Of a stretch of 64,000 nucleotides of DNA, positions 18,371 to 28,586 are shown piece by piece. The stretch comes from Prevotella sp. (GTDB taxonomy: Bacteria > Bacteroidota > Bacteroidia > Bacteroidales > Bacteroidaceae). The translations under genes were made by a program, and so were the position numbers. Each line of letters opens with the position of its first letter. The first letter of the stretch is position 1. Where the stretch lies: NCBI GenBank assembly GCA_017410365.1, contig JAFQQY010000032.1, forward strand, positions 45,719 through 109,718. Reading direction: 5' to 3'. The notes beneath the pieces were generated by a model. That model did not search any database. It saw nothing but the letters and a program-made list of their open reading frames with translations, and was not told where the DNA came from.

Positions 18371-21300
18371 TTAGAATCCGATATTGATACTTGCTGTAAA
18401 AGACTTGGCACGTGGTGTCTGTGAGTTATCCTTTGCAACACCGAATGCACCGGTAGAAATCTCAGGGTCAACACCGCTATACTTTGTCCAGCAGTAGAGG
18501 TTATCCATTGAGAAGTAGAGCTGCAAACGCTCCAATCCCCATGACTTAATCATCTTCTTAGGGAAGTTGTATGACACCTGAATGTTCTGGAAACGAACAA
18601 ATGAGCCATCCTCTACATAACGGTCAGAACCTTGGAAGTTATAACCTGAGTTATACATAGCACGTGGCATTGGTGTTATGTCACCATCCTTGCGCCAACG
18701 ATAGTTAACAGTAGCGCTCTGATTGAATGTGTCGTACATCTTTTCAAGGTTCATGCGGGCAACATTAATAACCTTGTTGCCAAAACGGTACATGAAACGT
18801 GGCTTAACTGTAAAGTTGCCATACTTGATAGTGAAGTTGAAACCTCCCTGTACCTTTGGCAGAGAGTTGCCAAGATAAACAACGTCGAGGGCATTGATCT
18901 GACCGTCGTGGTTGATATCTTCATAAATTGCATCACCACCCTGGAATTTGTATGTAGGAGCACCGTCAGCATAGTTGTAAACCAACTCCATTGGTTTGCC
19001 GTTGCTCTTCATCTGCACCTTGCCATTAGAACCGATTACGATAGGAGCTGTCTTGCCGCTTGCAAGGAACTCATTGTTAATCCAGTTCTCATATTCTTCA
19101 GTAGAAAGGTTGTTTTCCTTCTGATAGTTCTGCAGATAGTCGTATGTGTACTGATAAACACCCTTATAACGGAAACCATACATTGAACCGAGAGCGTTGC
19201 CAATCTGAATACGGTTCAGATAAGAATCGCCACCGCGTTCTGTAGCTACCCAGTCATTGTTGATTGACTCAAGCACAGTCTCGTCCATTTCCTTAAGAAG
19301 GTTCTCGTTCTGAGCCACGTTGAGACCTGCACTGATAGAGAACTTGCCCACCTTAACGAAATCTCGTGCGTTGATGTTCATTTCCCAACCGTCGTTAGTC
19401 ATTCTACCAACGTTTGCATTGCTAAGAGTAGAGTAACCAGTCATTGAAGGGATACGGATATTACTCATCAAGAGGTCCTTAGTATCCTTGTGGTAGTAGT
19501 CGAAATCGATCTCAATCATATCGTTGAACAGGCCGAGGTTGAAACCGAGGTTGTAAGAAGTTGTCTTCTCCCAACGAAGGTCGTCAAGCTTCAAACCGTC
19601 AAGTGTTGCGATTGGAGTTGTCTGGTTTCCAAAACCATAACTACCAGCTGATGTATTATATGTGTTATAGAACAGATAGTCTGCATTTGGAGCCTTACCG
19701 TTTACACCCCAGCTGGCACGAAGACCGAGAATAGAAACAACGCTCTTCAAAGGCTTCATGAATGGCTCGTCGCTGATGTTATAACGCAAAGATGCTCCAG
19801 GGAAGTAACCCCACTTGTTCTTTGGACCGAACTTAGAGTTACCGTCTGCACGGAGAGAGAAACCTACGATATAACGCTCTTTGTATGAGAAGTGACCATT
19901 GTAAACCCAGTTCTGAGAATTTGAACGGCTATTGCTACTGCCCATAGATTTCAAAGCAGCATCAATAGTTGGAGATGTAATATCGCCTGGAAGATTATAT
20001 ACAGAAATATCCTGTGAGTTACTCTTAGATGTATTCATCTCATAGTATGCACGCATAGTAGAGAAGAAATCCTTGTTCTTGAAGTATGGCGTGAAAACCA
20101 ACTCCATCTTAGCACCAATCTTGAAACGGTTGCTCTCTGCATTTGAAGAAGCATTCCAAGACTCATTGATACCAGTACCTGTCTGCAATCCTTCTGGAGT
20201 ATATGAAGGCTTACTGTTTGCATAGATGTCAAAGTCAACACGTCCGTTGAAAGTCAGTCGATGGCTTTCTGAATCAATGCCCAACAATTCATACTTAACG
20301 TTGAAGTCAGGAGTGATACGGTATGTCTGCTCCTTAGCCCAAGCAAGATTTGCAATAGCAATAGGGTTGCCAAGGTCACGGATATCCTTCAATTGATTAG
20401 AAGAGTAGTTACCCAGAGTGGCATTACCACTTGGATTCATCAGATAATACTCGTCAGTATCTGTTCCGTCAGCATTCTGACGATAGATAGACATGTTAGG
20501 AGCAAGCTTCTGTGCGATACTTAGCAATCCCTTTGCATTCTTTATATTATTAGTATATGTAAGAGGGAACTCTGCAGAGAAACGAATACGGTCACTAACG
20601 TTGTAGTCGAGTGCCAAACGTGTAGTAAACTGCTGGAAGTTCTGCTTGATAACCGAACCTGTCTGGTGCTTATAACCAGCTGCGATACGGAATGTAGCCT
20701 TCTCACCACCACCAGAGAGGTTGAAGTTGAATTCATGCTGTGGACCAAACTGTGTCACCTCATCCACCCAATCAGTATTGTTATTCCAGTTCTCATAATC
20801 AGCCCAACTCTTTACATAGTTCAACTCGTTGATGTTTGTTGTAGCATTAGAAGCCTGACCTGGGTTGTAGAATGCCTCTTTCATAAGCATGGTATAACCG
20901 TCACCATCAAGCAGTTTATATCCCTCTGGCTGCCATGTACCTCTCAACTTATAAGAGAAACCTACACGCGTCGGACCTCTGGTACCACGCTTTGTTGTAA
21001 TACAGATAACACCATTAGAACCTTCAGCACCCCAAACGGCTGTTGCAGCAGCGTCCTTGAGAACGTCAATCTTTGCGATATCATCAACGTTGACTGAAAG
21101 CAAAGCTGCATAGTCTTCTTCATTTGCATTTGCAAAGTCAAACTCAGAATCTGGATTGTCGAAAATCTTATCGTTAACAACAATCAGAGGGTTAGCATCA
21201 CCATTAATAGTGGTAACACCACGAAGACGCATCTGAGTACCAGAACCAAGGTTACCAGAGTTTGCCACGATGTCAAGACCGGCAATCTCACCCTGAAGAG

Positions 21301-21748
21301 CCTCGTCGGCAGATGTAAAGGCAAGACCTTCTACCTGCTCCATGTTAAATGTCTGCTGAGCCACAGAAATCTCTCTCTTTGGAATCATCAGACCGCCAGA
21401 TGCCTGACGCTTAGAAGTAACGGTAACTTCCTTCAACTGTGTCTGCTCTGCCTGCAGAGTAATATTGAACACAGTCTTTGCGCCTATCTCAGCTACGTAG
21501 GTCTTGCTACCCACGTATGATACAACAATCTTGTTCTTCGGATTCTTCACCTGAAGGGCGAAGTTTCCGTTGAAGTCTGTCTGTGTAGCCGAGACGATAC
21601 GGTTGTTTGCGTCACGCTCCACGACATTTGCCATCATTACGGGTCCCATATTATCGGAAACCGTACCTGATATACGCTTACCCTGTGCCATTGCCGTTAG
21701 GCTTATGACGCAAAGCAAAGCTGTAAACAGAATCTTTTTCATTGTCAT
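18371..21748 (-). CDS. SusC-like TonB-dependent outer-membrane transporter (first pair)
   Basis: A 1125-residue SusC-type transporter. The signal peptide ends near residue 22 (AMAQG). A carboxypeptidase-regulatory-like domain covers about 24-105 (RISGTVSDNMGPVMMANV). The plug covers about 115-255 with GEIAGLDIVANSG, MRLRGVTTI, PLIVVNDKIF and AAATAVWGAEGSNGVICI. The beta-barrel runs to the terminal aromatic end SINIGF. It works with the SusD encoded 19 bp downstream. A second ATG 6 bp inside is an equally possible start. The 12-bp gap to the upstream FAS1 gene supports a single operon. Confidence 0.93.
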   Translation of the reverse strand: MTMKKILFTALLCVISLTAMAQGKRISGTVSDNMGPVMMANVVERDANNRIVSATQTDFNGNFALQVKNPKNKIVVSYVGSKTYVAEIGAKTVFNITLQAEQTQLKEVTVTSKRQASGGLMIPKREISVAQQTFNMEQVEGLAFTSADEALQGEIAGLDIVANSGNLGSGTQMRLRGVTTINGDANPLIVVNDKIFDNPDSEFDFANANEEDYAALLSVNVDDIAKIDVLKDAAATAVWGAEGSNGVICITTKRGTRGPTRVGFSYKLRGTWQPEGYKLLDGDGYTMLMKEAFYNPGQASNATTNINELNYVKSWADYENWNNNTDWVDEVTQFGPQHEFNFNLSGGGEKATFRIAAGYKHQTGSVIKQNFQQFTTRLALDYNVSDRIRFSAEFPLTYTNNIKNAKGLLSIAQKLAPNMSIYRQNADGTDTDEYYLMNPSGNATLGNYSSNQLKDIRDLGNPIAIANLAWAKEQTYRITPDFNVKYELLGIDSESHRLTFNGRVDFDIYANSKPSYTPEGLQTGTGINESWNASSNAESNRFKIGAKMELVFTPYFKNKDFFSTMRAYYEMNTSKSNSQDISVYNLPGDITSPTIDAALKSMGSSNSRSNSQNWVYNGHFSYKERYIVGFSLRADGNSKFGPKNKWGYFPGASLRYNISDEPFMKPLKSVVSILGLRASWGVNGKAPNADYLFYNTYNTSAGSYGFGNQTTPIATLDGLKLDDLRWEKTTSYNLGFNLGLFNDMIEIDFDYYHKDTKDLLMSNIRIPSMTGYSTLSNANVGRMTNDGWEMNINARDFVKVGKFSISAGLNVAQNENLLKEMDETVLESINNDWVATERGGDSYLNRIQIGNALGSMYGFRYKGVYQYTYDYLQNYQKENNLSTEEYENWINNEFLASGKTAPIVIGSNGKVQMKSNGKPMELVYNYADGAPTYKFQGGDAIYEDINHDGQINALDVVYLGNSLPKVQGGFNFTIKYGNFTVKPRFMYRFGNKVINVARMNLEKMYDTFNQSATVNYRWRKDGDITPMPRAMYNSGYNFQGSDRYVEDGSFVRFQNIQVSYNFPKKMIKSWGLERLQLYFSMDNLYCWTKYSGVDPEISTGAFGVAKDNSQTPRAKSFTASINIGF

Positions 21749-21760
21749 AGTATTTCGCCT

Positions 21761-24694
21761 TTAAAGATTTATTTCTTTCTGGAATTTCTTCACAGCCTTT
21801 GCCTGAGCAGCCTTTGAAGAATACTGCTTTGCATAACTGCCTGAAGCATTGCTGTTCAATGGTTCAGAAAGTTCATGAATAGCACAGAATGAAGATGTGT
21901 TAATAGTAGTACCGTCGAACCAGTAGTCACGTGTCATCTTGTTAGACACCTTGCTCTGGTCATTGGCATCGATAACATGTGTTGCTCCGCTGGCATCGGT
22001 GATGTTGATAACACCATTGCCGCCTGAGATAGAAAGTTCGAGAGCCACACCAAGTTCGTCAGAAGACATTGTCTGGAACTTAACAGTCTCACCACTTGCC
22101 ACGCCCTCAAGCTTATTGTCAGCGTAGAGTGCCATTGTCTGGAAGTGATAACGGATAAAGTCGCGGATTGTCATAATCATTGCCAATGCCTTATCCTTGT
22201 CCGCCTGCTCTTCTGGACTTACCTCTTCTGTTTCGTCAGCACCTTCAGCATACTTCTCAAACATAGCACGGATGTCTGTCCAACGTGGAAGTCCCTGAGC
22301 GAATGCCTTATCCATAGCACCATTGTTTGGAGCATAAAGAGTATAGTTGTATGTGTTGAAGAATCTTACATTCTGGTCAAGACAAGCATAATTGCTTGTT
22401 GCGTCCTTCATCTTCTTGCTGTCAAAGATTCTGTAGCGCTGCTGCTGTGACTCCTTGCCAGACTCTGCGGCACCTGCTATACCTGCCCACTCGAGCACGT
22501 CTGCATTACCTTCGCCAAATCCGTCGCAAAGTTCAATGAACTGAGAGAAACGGGCATTATTCTCAAGCAATGTCTTGTAAACACTGTTCTGTGGAGCCTC
22601 GATTATGCGGTCTATACGATAAGCCACACCGTTCTTCTCTTGATAAACTTCTTTAATTACAGGTGCTTCATAACCATTGTCAACATTAAGACCTGTCATA
22701 ACCTTGTTGCCAACCTGTGCACCATCGATGCAAATCTCAGCACCGTGCTTTGTCTTGTAATACTTGTTAGCGCCAAGCTTCTCACCATCATCGAGAATCA
22801 CGGTATGGTAGTTCAAGATGTCAACAAGAAGTGACTTGACAGAAGCTACTGTACCTGCATCTTTAACAACGACACCATTGATAAGGTCTCCGATTTCATT
22901 TGTCTCTGGGTCATACTTATAACGCTGGTAGTTAAGGTTCTTTCCGTCATAGAAGAACTTTACAGCCTGTGCATAGTGGTTAGCACCCTGTGCTACTCCA
23001 CCCTTAACCACGTTGTCGTTTTCATCAACAGACAAACCTGGATAGCGTGGCAGTGTTGCTGGATCTACATAGAACTTGCTCTGGAAAGCAGAGTCTTCAG
23101 GAATAAAGAATGCGAAGTTAGCATTCATTGCCAACAGATAGTACTGGAAGTCAACGAGCAGCAACTCACGGTCCTTAACAGCCCAACGCATAACGCGCAT
23201 GTCTGGATATGTTGAAACAGGAGCCATAACAGACTGATACTCGTCTGGTGCTATCATCTGGTTAAGAACGTAGATAACACCATTGTTAGCTATCTTAATG
23301 TCATACTTGCCATCAGTTGTCTTCTTCAGCATGTCAACAGTAAGACCCATGTTCTCACTGGCGTCATTGGTAACTGTCGGGAACTTGCTTGGCACGTTCT
23401 TGGCAAACGAAGTCTTCTGAAGGTTCTTAACGAATGATGTCAAAATGCCAGGAGCCTTCTTGTGAAGAGAGTCAAGGTTCTCAGCAAGATTCTCCTTAGT
23501 GTTAGCCTTACCTGCGGCACCATAAATATCAATAAGGTACTCACCGTGACCACCTGGCAAGAAATAATTCTCAAAAGCCTTGTCGTCTGGAACAAACATT
23601 GCACCTATATCAACGATTGTCTCGTCGTAATCAACGTTATTTGTCACCTGTGGATAATAACCGTTCCATCCTGGGTCGTAGGTCAACACGTTTGGAACAG
23701 GCACGTTGTCTGGAGACATTGCCAACTGTGAGCCACCCTGTGAATAACCGCTGAAGTAGCGTACCTGATAGATAGAGTCGATAAGCGGCTGGTTGTTCTG
23801 AAGAGCCCAGCTATTGTAGTTGTCTGTTGTTGTCTTATCAAAATAAGGTGCATTGAAATAGTCGAGCACACGACTGAAAAGACTTGTCTCAGAGTCAGCC
23901 TTCAGCATCTGGGGCATGTTGCCCGGAGGAACGAGCACGTCTTCCATCTGGTGAACATAACCGTTCTGGCAGGTAAGACCGTCAGGACGCTTTGTTATGA
24001 TCTTGTTGCTGAAGATATACGCCATTCCGTCTGTATATTCAGAACCTGTAATTACGGCAAAGTCGCTCTCTGGACCCTTGGTTGTAATACTGTTGCCCAG
24101 CATATAGTCGCGGGTAAGGTGAACCATCATAGGACGGGTATTGTCGCTAACCACATAGATACCCTTGTCATGATACTTCTCCCACAACGGGTTGTACGCC
24201 GGCATACCCTGTCTGTTAGGTATAAACTGGATAGAGTCAATTACGCTGACAGCTGTTGGATGCTTGATGGCCATACCATGCATCACTTCAGTAGCACCAC
24301 TACTTACGTTAGGCAACATGCTAACGAGCAGTGCATTGTCGAGCATTGAAGAGTAAAGAAGGAGTTTCTTCTGTGACTCTGTAAGCTGATCGTATGAGCT
24401 TACTCCCCAGTTGTTGTTACTAAAGAATCGTTCAAACGCCTCGTCGTTGGCTGGGAATACTGTCTTACTACCAGTTCGGTCGAGAATCTCGGCATAGTCG
24501 AGGTCATCAACCAAACGGAGGTAAGTGTTGAACGTTCCCGTCAACGCCTCTGGGTTTGGATTCTTCAATTCCTGATAGATGCTGCTACCAAGCCATGAAG
24601 GCTTTTCATCAGCAGGCACTTCCTCGTTTTTCTCAACGCAAGAAGTCATCAATCCCGTTAATAACAGGGATAGAATGAAGATTGATTTTTTCAT
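21761..24694 (-). CDS. Large multi-FAS1 lipoprotein, first gene of the SusCD operon
   Basis: A 977-residue lipoprotein with lipobox LMTSC (Cys19). About four FAS1-like units can be traced by their conserved strands: about 36-270 (KTVFPANDEAFERFF, NGYVHQMEDVLVPP), about 275-490 (NNGVIYVLNQMI), about 495-710 (NANFAFFIPEDSAF) and about 715-930 (FSQFIELCDGFG, YTLYAPNNGAMDKAF). It is the largest of three FAS1 proteins in this operon and is likely an extended surface glycan-binding or adhesion protein (inference). No exact TAnnTTTG box is found upstream; the nearest candidate is a degenerate TTTATTTTGC near 24757. Confidence 0.8.
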   Translation of the reverse strand: MKKSIFILSLLLTGLMTSCVEKNEEVPADEKPSWLGSSIYQELKNPNPEALTGTFNTYLRLVDDLDYAEILDRTGSKTVFPANDEAFERFFSNNNWGVSSYDQLTESQKKLLLYSSMLDNALLVSMLPNVSSGATEVMHGMAIKHPTAVSVIDSIQFIPNRQGMPAYNPLWEKYHDKGIYVVSDNTRPMMVHLTRDYMLGNSITTKGPESDFAVITGSEYTDGMAYIFSNKIITKRPDGLTCQNGYVHQMEDVLVPPGNMPQMLKADSETSLFSRVLDYFNAPYFDKTTTDNYNSWALQNNQPLIDSIYQVRYFSGYSQGGSQLAMSPDNVPVPNVLTYDPGWNGYYPQVTNNVDYDETIVDIGAMFVPDDKAFENYFLPGGHGEYLIDIYGAAGKANTKENLAENLDSLHKKAPGILTSFVKNLQKTSFAKNVPSKFPTVTNDASENMGLTVDMLKKTTDGKYDIKIANNGVIYVLNQMIAPDEYQSVMAPVSTYPDMRVMRWAVKDRELLLVDFQYYLLAMNANFAFFIPEDSAFQSKFYVDPATLPRYPGLSVDENDNVVKGGVAQGANHYAQAVKFFYDGKNLNYQRYKYDPETNEIGDLINGVVVKDAGTVASVKSLLVDILNYHTVILDDGEKLGANKYYKTKHGAEICIDGAQVGNKVMTGLNVDNGYEAPVIKEVYQEKNGVAYRIDRIIEAPQNSVYKTLLENNARFSQFIELCDGFGEGNADVLEWAGIAGAAESGKESQQQRYRIFDSKKMKDATSNYACLDQNVRFFNTYNYTLYAPNNGAMDKAFAQGLPRWTDIRAMFEKYAEGADETEEVSPEEQADKDKALAMIMTIRDFIRYHFQTMALYADNKLEGVASGETVKFQTMSSDELGVALELSISGGNGVINITDASGATHVIDANDQSKVSNKMTRDYWFDGTTINTSSFCAIHELSEPLNSNASGSYAKQYSSKAAQAKAVKKFQKEINL

Positions 24695-24830
24695 AAATTG
24701 TTATTAGCTAATTATTTGTTTTAATTTCATCATTACAGTTTGCGTAGTTTAAAATGCAAAATAAATAAAAAAAAATGAAACACACAAGAAAATTAACTAA
24801 TATCTTAAAAAATCTTCAGTTTCCTTTAAT

Positions 24831-24903
24831 ATAGACAGACATTAATTTCAGCAACAAATTATATTGTTATTCTCTATGCATGACTGAAATTATTATAATT
24901 TTA
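24831..24903 (-). repeat. Repeat-family copy E (partial, inverted)
   Basis: Read on the minus strand, this segment aligns by eye with the left part of copy B (29633-29720): an ATTATAATAATTTC/TGTC module, a short spacer, an AACAATnTAATTTGTTG core and a closing ATGTCTGTCT. It sits directly beside copy D in the same orientation. Non-coding. Confidence 0.65.
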
Positions 24904-24910
24904 TATTCCC

Positions 24911-25150
24911 AATAAAGACAGACATTTATTTAAACAACTAATTAAACGAATTAAACGAATTTTTAAAAACAAACTATAATTAGTTAAATTTGTGTAATTA
25001 GTGGTTTAGGCATTAAGAATATAAATTAATTCGTAAAATTAGTATAATTCGTTGTTTTAAAACATAAAGACATACACATGTTTCAATACCTCGCTTAATT
25101 AGTTGTTTATTATAAGACAAAAATTATTATAATTATATTAATTTCTGTCA
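24911..25150 (-). repeat. Repeat-family copy D (inverted)
   Basis: Its minus-strand sequence shares with copies A and C the opening GACAGAAATTAATATAATTA module, the segment TTGAAACATGTGTATGTCTT, and the following AACAACGAATTA / AATTCGTTTAATTAG hairpin wording. It is more diverged in the middle. Together with copy E it fills the 530-bp gap between the operon promoter side and the terminator of the next gene. Its orientation is opposite to copies A, B and C. Confidence 0.75.
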
Positions 25151-25174
25151 ACCAAGAAATTTCAGTAAGACTAA

Positions 25175-25208
25175 ACAAAAAGGGCTGACGTTTCCGCCAG
25201 CCCAAATT
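25175..25208 (-). terminator. Rho-independent terminator of the 25228-28080 gene
   Basis: GGGCTG (25182-25187) pairs with CAGCCC (25198-25203), with CG pairs extending the stem. On the minus strand the hairpin is followed by TTTTTG. It begins 20 bp past the stop codon. Confidence 0.85.
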
Positions 25209-25227
25209 ATTTAGTACTTAATGTTTA

Positions 25228-28080
25228 TTACTTAACAATGTACTTCTTACCATTGATGATGTAAAGACCCTTCTGGAGACCCTTCAGCTCGTTGCCAAGC
25301 TTAACACCAGTGATAGAGTAAACACCCTTAGCGTTTGCATCAAGAACTGTTTCTGCCTCAACACCTTCGATACCTGTAACAAGGATATTCAGACGATCCA
25401 TTGTCTCCTTCAGACGGTGGATAGTATTCATCTTCTGACCAAGAGTTGTTGCTGCAGCTGCATCGTTAACATAGCGCTGGAGCTTGATAGCCATCCACTT
25501 GTTAACTTCAGCCTGCGCCTCCGGCAATGCCAACAGTGCGTTTGCCTGAGCAACATAGTTAGCCAAATCTGCTGTGATATCAGCATCGTACTTAGCTGTT
25601 GCACCACCATACTTGAGGTCAACACCACCGAAGCCCCAAATACTAGCACCATTCTTGTTCACCCACTCTGGACGAGACTCGAAACCAAGTTCAACCTCTA
25701 CAGGATCAGTTCCTTCCTTAACATAGTAAACAGAGAATTTACTTGGGCGATACAAGTCATTAAGATACTGACTGTGTGTCAGCGTTGAGTCTGGAGCACC
25801 GTTAGGACCTAAGAAGATTCTATGCTTAGAGTTATCAAATGTTGTATCGATAGAGACACCGGTCTCTTCATCAGCAATGATAGTGAAGTATCCAACATAC
25901 TTGTTACCCTCACTTGCACCATAAACAAATGCGCTCATTTCATAAACACCCTCTGTTTCAAGAGTTACAATCTGACTAACCTTTGCACGTGGACAAACAG
26001 TATTACCACGCCATCCGTTCACATAACCACGACCAAATTCTTCACGACCTTCAACGTTCCATGTTGCATACTTCCAGTCCTGATTACGCATGTTACCACC
26101 ATTAACACCAGTCCAACCGTTCTTTGGCAGAGCCTTGTTTGTCTGACCTGTGAAGTCAGGAGCTGCAATTGTCTCTGGAGCAGGAGCTGCATAAGAAGCA
26201 CAAGTCTTCTTGAACTGAACTTCCTTAACTGTCATATCTGCAATAGCTGCCTCGAACTTTGCTTTCTCTTCTGCTGCAGGAATTGAGTCAAGCTGAGATA
26301 CAGATGCCTTCAAAGCTTCGGCAGTTGCAATAGAAGCCTCATAGTTGGCTCTTGCATTAGCTGCTGCTGCTGCATAAAGTTCGTTAACGATCTCACCTCT
26401 GTGGTAGGCAATCGCCTCAGCAATGTCAGCGATAGGCTTGTTCAAGGCGTAGAGGTTCTGAATAGCTGTACGCATAGCAGACATCTGGTTTTTGATTTCT
26501 GTTGGCAGTGCATTCTGCTCCTCAGTCAAATCAACAGTAAGAGAAACATTGTTACCCTCAGCGTCAACAACAGAATAAGTAGAGTTCAGATACTCCTCAA
26601 AAGTTGGGATAGCAGCGATAAGAGCATTCATACCCCATGGATATTCTGCAGTCTTGGCAGAAACAGTCTTGGCTGAGTCAATCATCACCTTGAGAGCGTT
26701 CTGTTGAGTAGCGATATCCTTTACAAGCTGCTCAAGAGCAATCTGTGCACCTGACACACCAATCAGATAAAGTTCGGCATTCTGGAAACGGAAAGCACCA
26801 CCACCAGTACCTACTTCATAACCTGGGAAGCGGAAACCAGCACGGAGAGTATCACCTTCTTTTACGTCAGCGATAACGAAATGGCGATCATAGTAACGAT
26901 TAGGAAGAGTATCTACAAGAACTGAGTCTGTTCCGATGAAAATCTTACCACCTACAGCTAATGTATTGTAGTCTGGGTGATAGTAACCACCGTTAACCTT
27001 AGTCTTCATATACTTCTCAGCCATAACCTCAAGTGAGAAGAGATACTTACCTGCCTTCAAACCTGCCTTTTCAATCATACATGTACCATCGAGCAAATCG
27101 TAGCTACCCGGATATGCAAGGTTACCAGCTGTTGCATCTTGAGCATGTCCCCAACGCATTGTTGTACCAGAGAACTTCCAGTCACCCTGAGAAGTCTTGC
27201 CGTCAGCATTGTTGAATTTAGGCCATGAAGAGATGTCGCCATAAGAAATGTAGCCCAACATATTGGCAGAGTTGCTAGAGAAGAAGAGTTCTCTGTTTGG
27301 ATAGTAGTTCTGAGCCATGAAGTCTGTAATACCAGCAATGCTACCCGGATCATTGAAATCGATACCAAAGCTTGTATCACCAACCAATGCAGCTTCAATA
27401 GCACCAACTACATCAACCAAATCACCCTGAACCGGGAACAAGTCCGTCATCGCCATCAGAGACTTAACATAAGCTAGTTCACGCTCGAGAGGACGAGTGT
27501 CATAGAGCTGGGCAATCTCGTGAATCTCGAAATTTGTAACCATTGTGTTGGCTGCAATCTTATTGAAATACATAACAAGATATTCGCCTGTTGAAATAGT
27601 TACAGTGTCAACAAACTGCTTCCACTCTGTACTGAAAGACTCAATGTCGTTTACCTGACGTGTGTTTGTTGTCAGAGAAGCATCGTTGTTTACATAGAAT
27701 GCAGCATAGTTGGCATCAGCAGAAGTATTTGCTGTGGAACCAGACACTTCACCCTTAATCCAATAGCTGATAGAATAAGTACCTGCATTCAATGGGAATA
27801 CACGAGAAAGAACGTTACCGTCTTCTGCACTAAGGCTCATAAGAACTGCTTCGCCGTTAGGACCTGCACCTGGTGTGTACTGCCAAGCCAGAGCACTAAC
27901 TTCTGTACCTTCCTGGTTTGTCCAACCTGCTGTACCATCTGCGAAGTTACCATTAGTAACGAGGTTTTCACCTGTCACCTTGAATTTAGCGGCTGTAGTA
28001 TAAAGAATGTCATTTACCTCATAGGCATTGGCATTCATCATACCCATAACAGCCAAAACTGAAAGTAGTAATTTCTTCAT
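25228..28080 (-). CDS. Large secreted protein of unknown function with sorting-like tail
   Basis: A 950-residue protein with a signal peptide (about 1-19, ANAY). Residues about 35-190 (LVTNGNFADGTAGWTNQEG, TYSISYWIKGE) look like a CBM4/9- or galactose-binding-type jelly-roll. A second similar region is seen near 660-820 (VYEMSAFVYGAS). Between and after them are alanine-rich helical stretches (about 450-640 and 840-910). The end, TGIEGV... GLQKGLYIINGKKYIVK, matches the tail of other secreted proteins in this window. No catalytic motif is recognised. It is monocistronic, with its own promoter and terminator, and is flanked by oppositely oriented repeat copies. Carbohydrate binding is inference only. 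Confidence 0.7.
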   Translation of the reverse strand: MKKLLLSVLAVMGMMNANAYEVNDILYTTAAKFKVTGENLVTNGNFADGTAGWTNQEGTEVSALAWQYTPGAGPNGEAVLMSLSAEDGNVLSRVFPLNAGTYSISYWIKGEVSGSTANTSADANYAAFYVNNDASLTTNTRQVNDIESFSTEWKQFVDTVTISTGEYLVMYFNKIAANTMVTNFEIHEIAQLYDTRPLERELAYVKSLMAMTDLFPVQGDLVDVVGAIEAALVGDTSFGIDFNDPGSIAGITDFMAQNYYPNRELFFSSNSANMLGYISYGDISSWPKFNNADGKTSQGDWKFSGTTMRWGHAQDATAGNLAYPGSYDLLDGTCMIEKAGLKAGKYLFSLEVMAEKYMKTKVNGGYYHPDYNTLAVGGKIFIGTDSVLVDTLPNRYYDRHFVIADVKEGDTLRAGFRFPGYEVGTGGGAFRFQNAELYLIGVSGAQIALEQLVKDIATQQNALKVMIDSAKTVSAKTAEYPWGMNALIAAIPTFEEYLNSTYSVVDAEGNNVSLTVDLTEEQNALPTEIKNQMSAMRTAIQNLYALNKPIADIAEAIAYHRGEIVNELYAAAAANARANYEASIATAEALKASVSQLDSIPAAEEKAKFEAAIADMTVKEVQFKKTCASYAAPAPETIAAPDFTGQTNKALPKNGWTGVNGGNMRNQDWKYATWNVEGREEFGRGYVNGWRGNTVCPRAKVSQIVTLETEGVYEMSAFVYGASEGNKYVGYFTIIADEETGVSIDTTFDNSKHRIFLGPNGAPDSTLTHSQYLNDLYRPSKFSVYYVKEGTDPVEVELGFESRPEWVNKNGASIWGFGGVDLKYGGATAKYDADITADLANYVAQANALLALPEAQAEVNKWMAIKLQRYVNDAAAATTLGQKMNTIHRLKETMDRLNILVTGIEGVEAETVLDANAKGVYSITGVKLGNELKGLQKGLYIINGKKYIVK

Positions 28081-28143
28081 AATTACGTTAGTTTTAATTG
28101 TTAAAAAATAGATATTTGTTTAAATAATGATTAGTCTTGTCTG

Positions 28144-28151
28144 CAAAGATA
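28144..28151 (-). promoter_or_regulatory. -7 promoter box (TATCTTTG) of the 25228-28080 gene
   Basis: Exact TAnnTTTG match on the minus strand, 63 bp before the start codon. No -33 TTTG is visible at 19-21 bp. Confidence 0.5.
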
Positions 28152-28262
28152 ACACAATTTAATGAAGAATGAAGTACGAAGAATAAACAATCACACATCC
28201 GTTAAACATAATTAACATTTATTTAACTTAACCTTTTGGCATACTTGATTGGTTGTGGTATA

Positions 28263-28562
28263 GGACAGAAATTAATATAATTATAATAATTATTGTCTTA
28301 TAAACAACACCACAACGTATTGAAACATGTGTATGTCTTTATGTTTTAAAACAACGACGTGTTGATGAGATAAATTCCTGAATTTATAAAAAACAACGAA
28401 TTACACGAATTTGACGAATTAAATTATATATTTTAAAATAATTCGTTTAATTAGTGTAATTCGTTGTTGATATAAACGACTGTCTTTAAAAACTCGTTTA
28501 ATTAGTGTAATTATTCGCTTTGCTCATCAACTCGTCGTTGTTTAAATTAATGTCTGTCTTTA
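28263..28562 (+). repeat. Repeat-family copy A, nested palindrome
   Basis: An AT-rich element beginning GGACAGAAATTAATATAATT and ending near ATGTCTGTCTTTA. It contains an outer inverted repeat (28351-28368 with 28524-28541, one mismatch in 18) enclosing an inner one (28393-28406 with 28454-28467, perfect over 14 and extendable). The 19-bp direct repeat TCGTTTAATTAGTGTAATT occurs twice. By eye it is almost identical to copy C. It ends about 25 bp from the stop of the first cassette. Confidence 0.85.
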
Positions 28563-28586
28563 AGACGAAACGAATTAAATAGTTTA

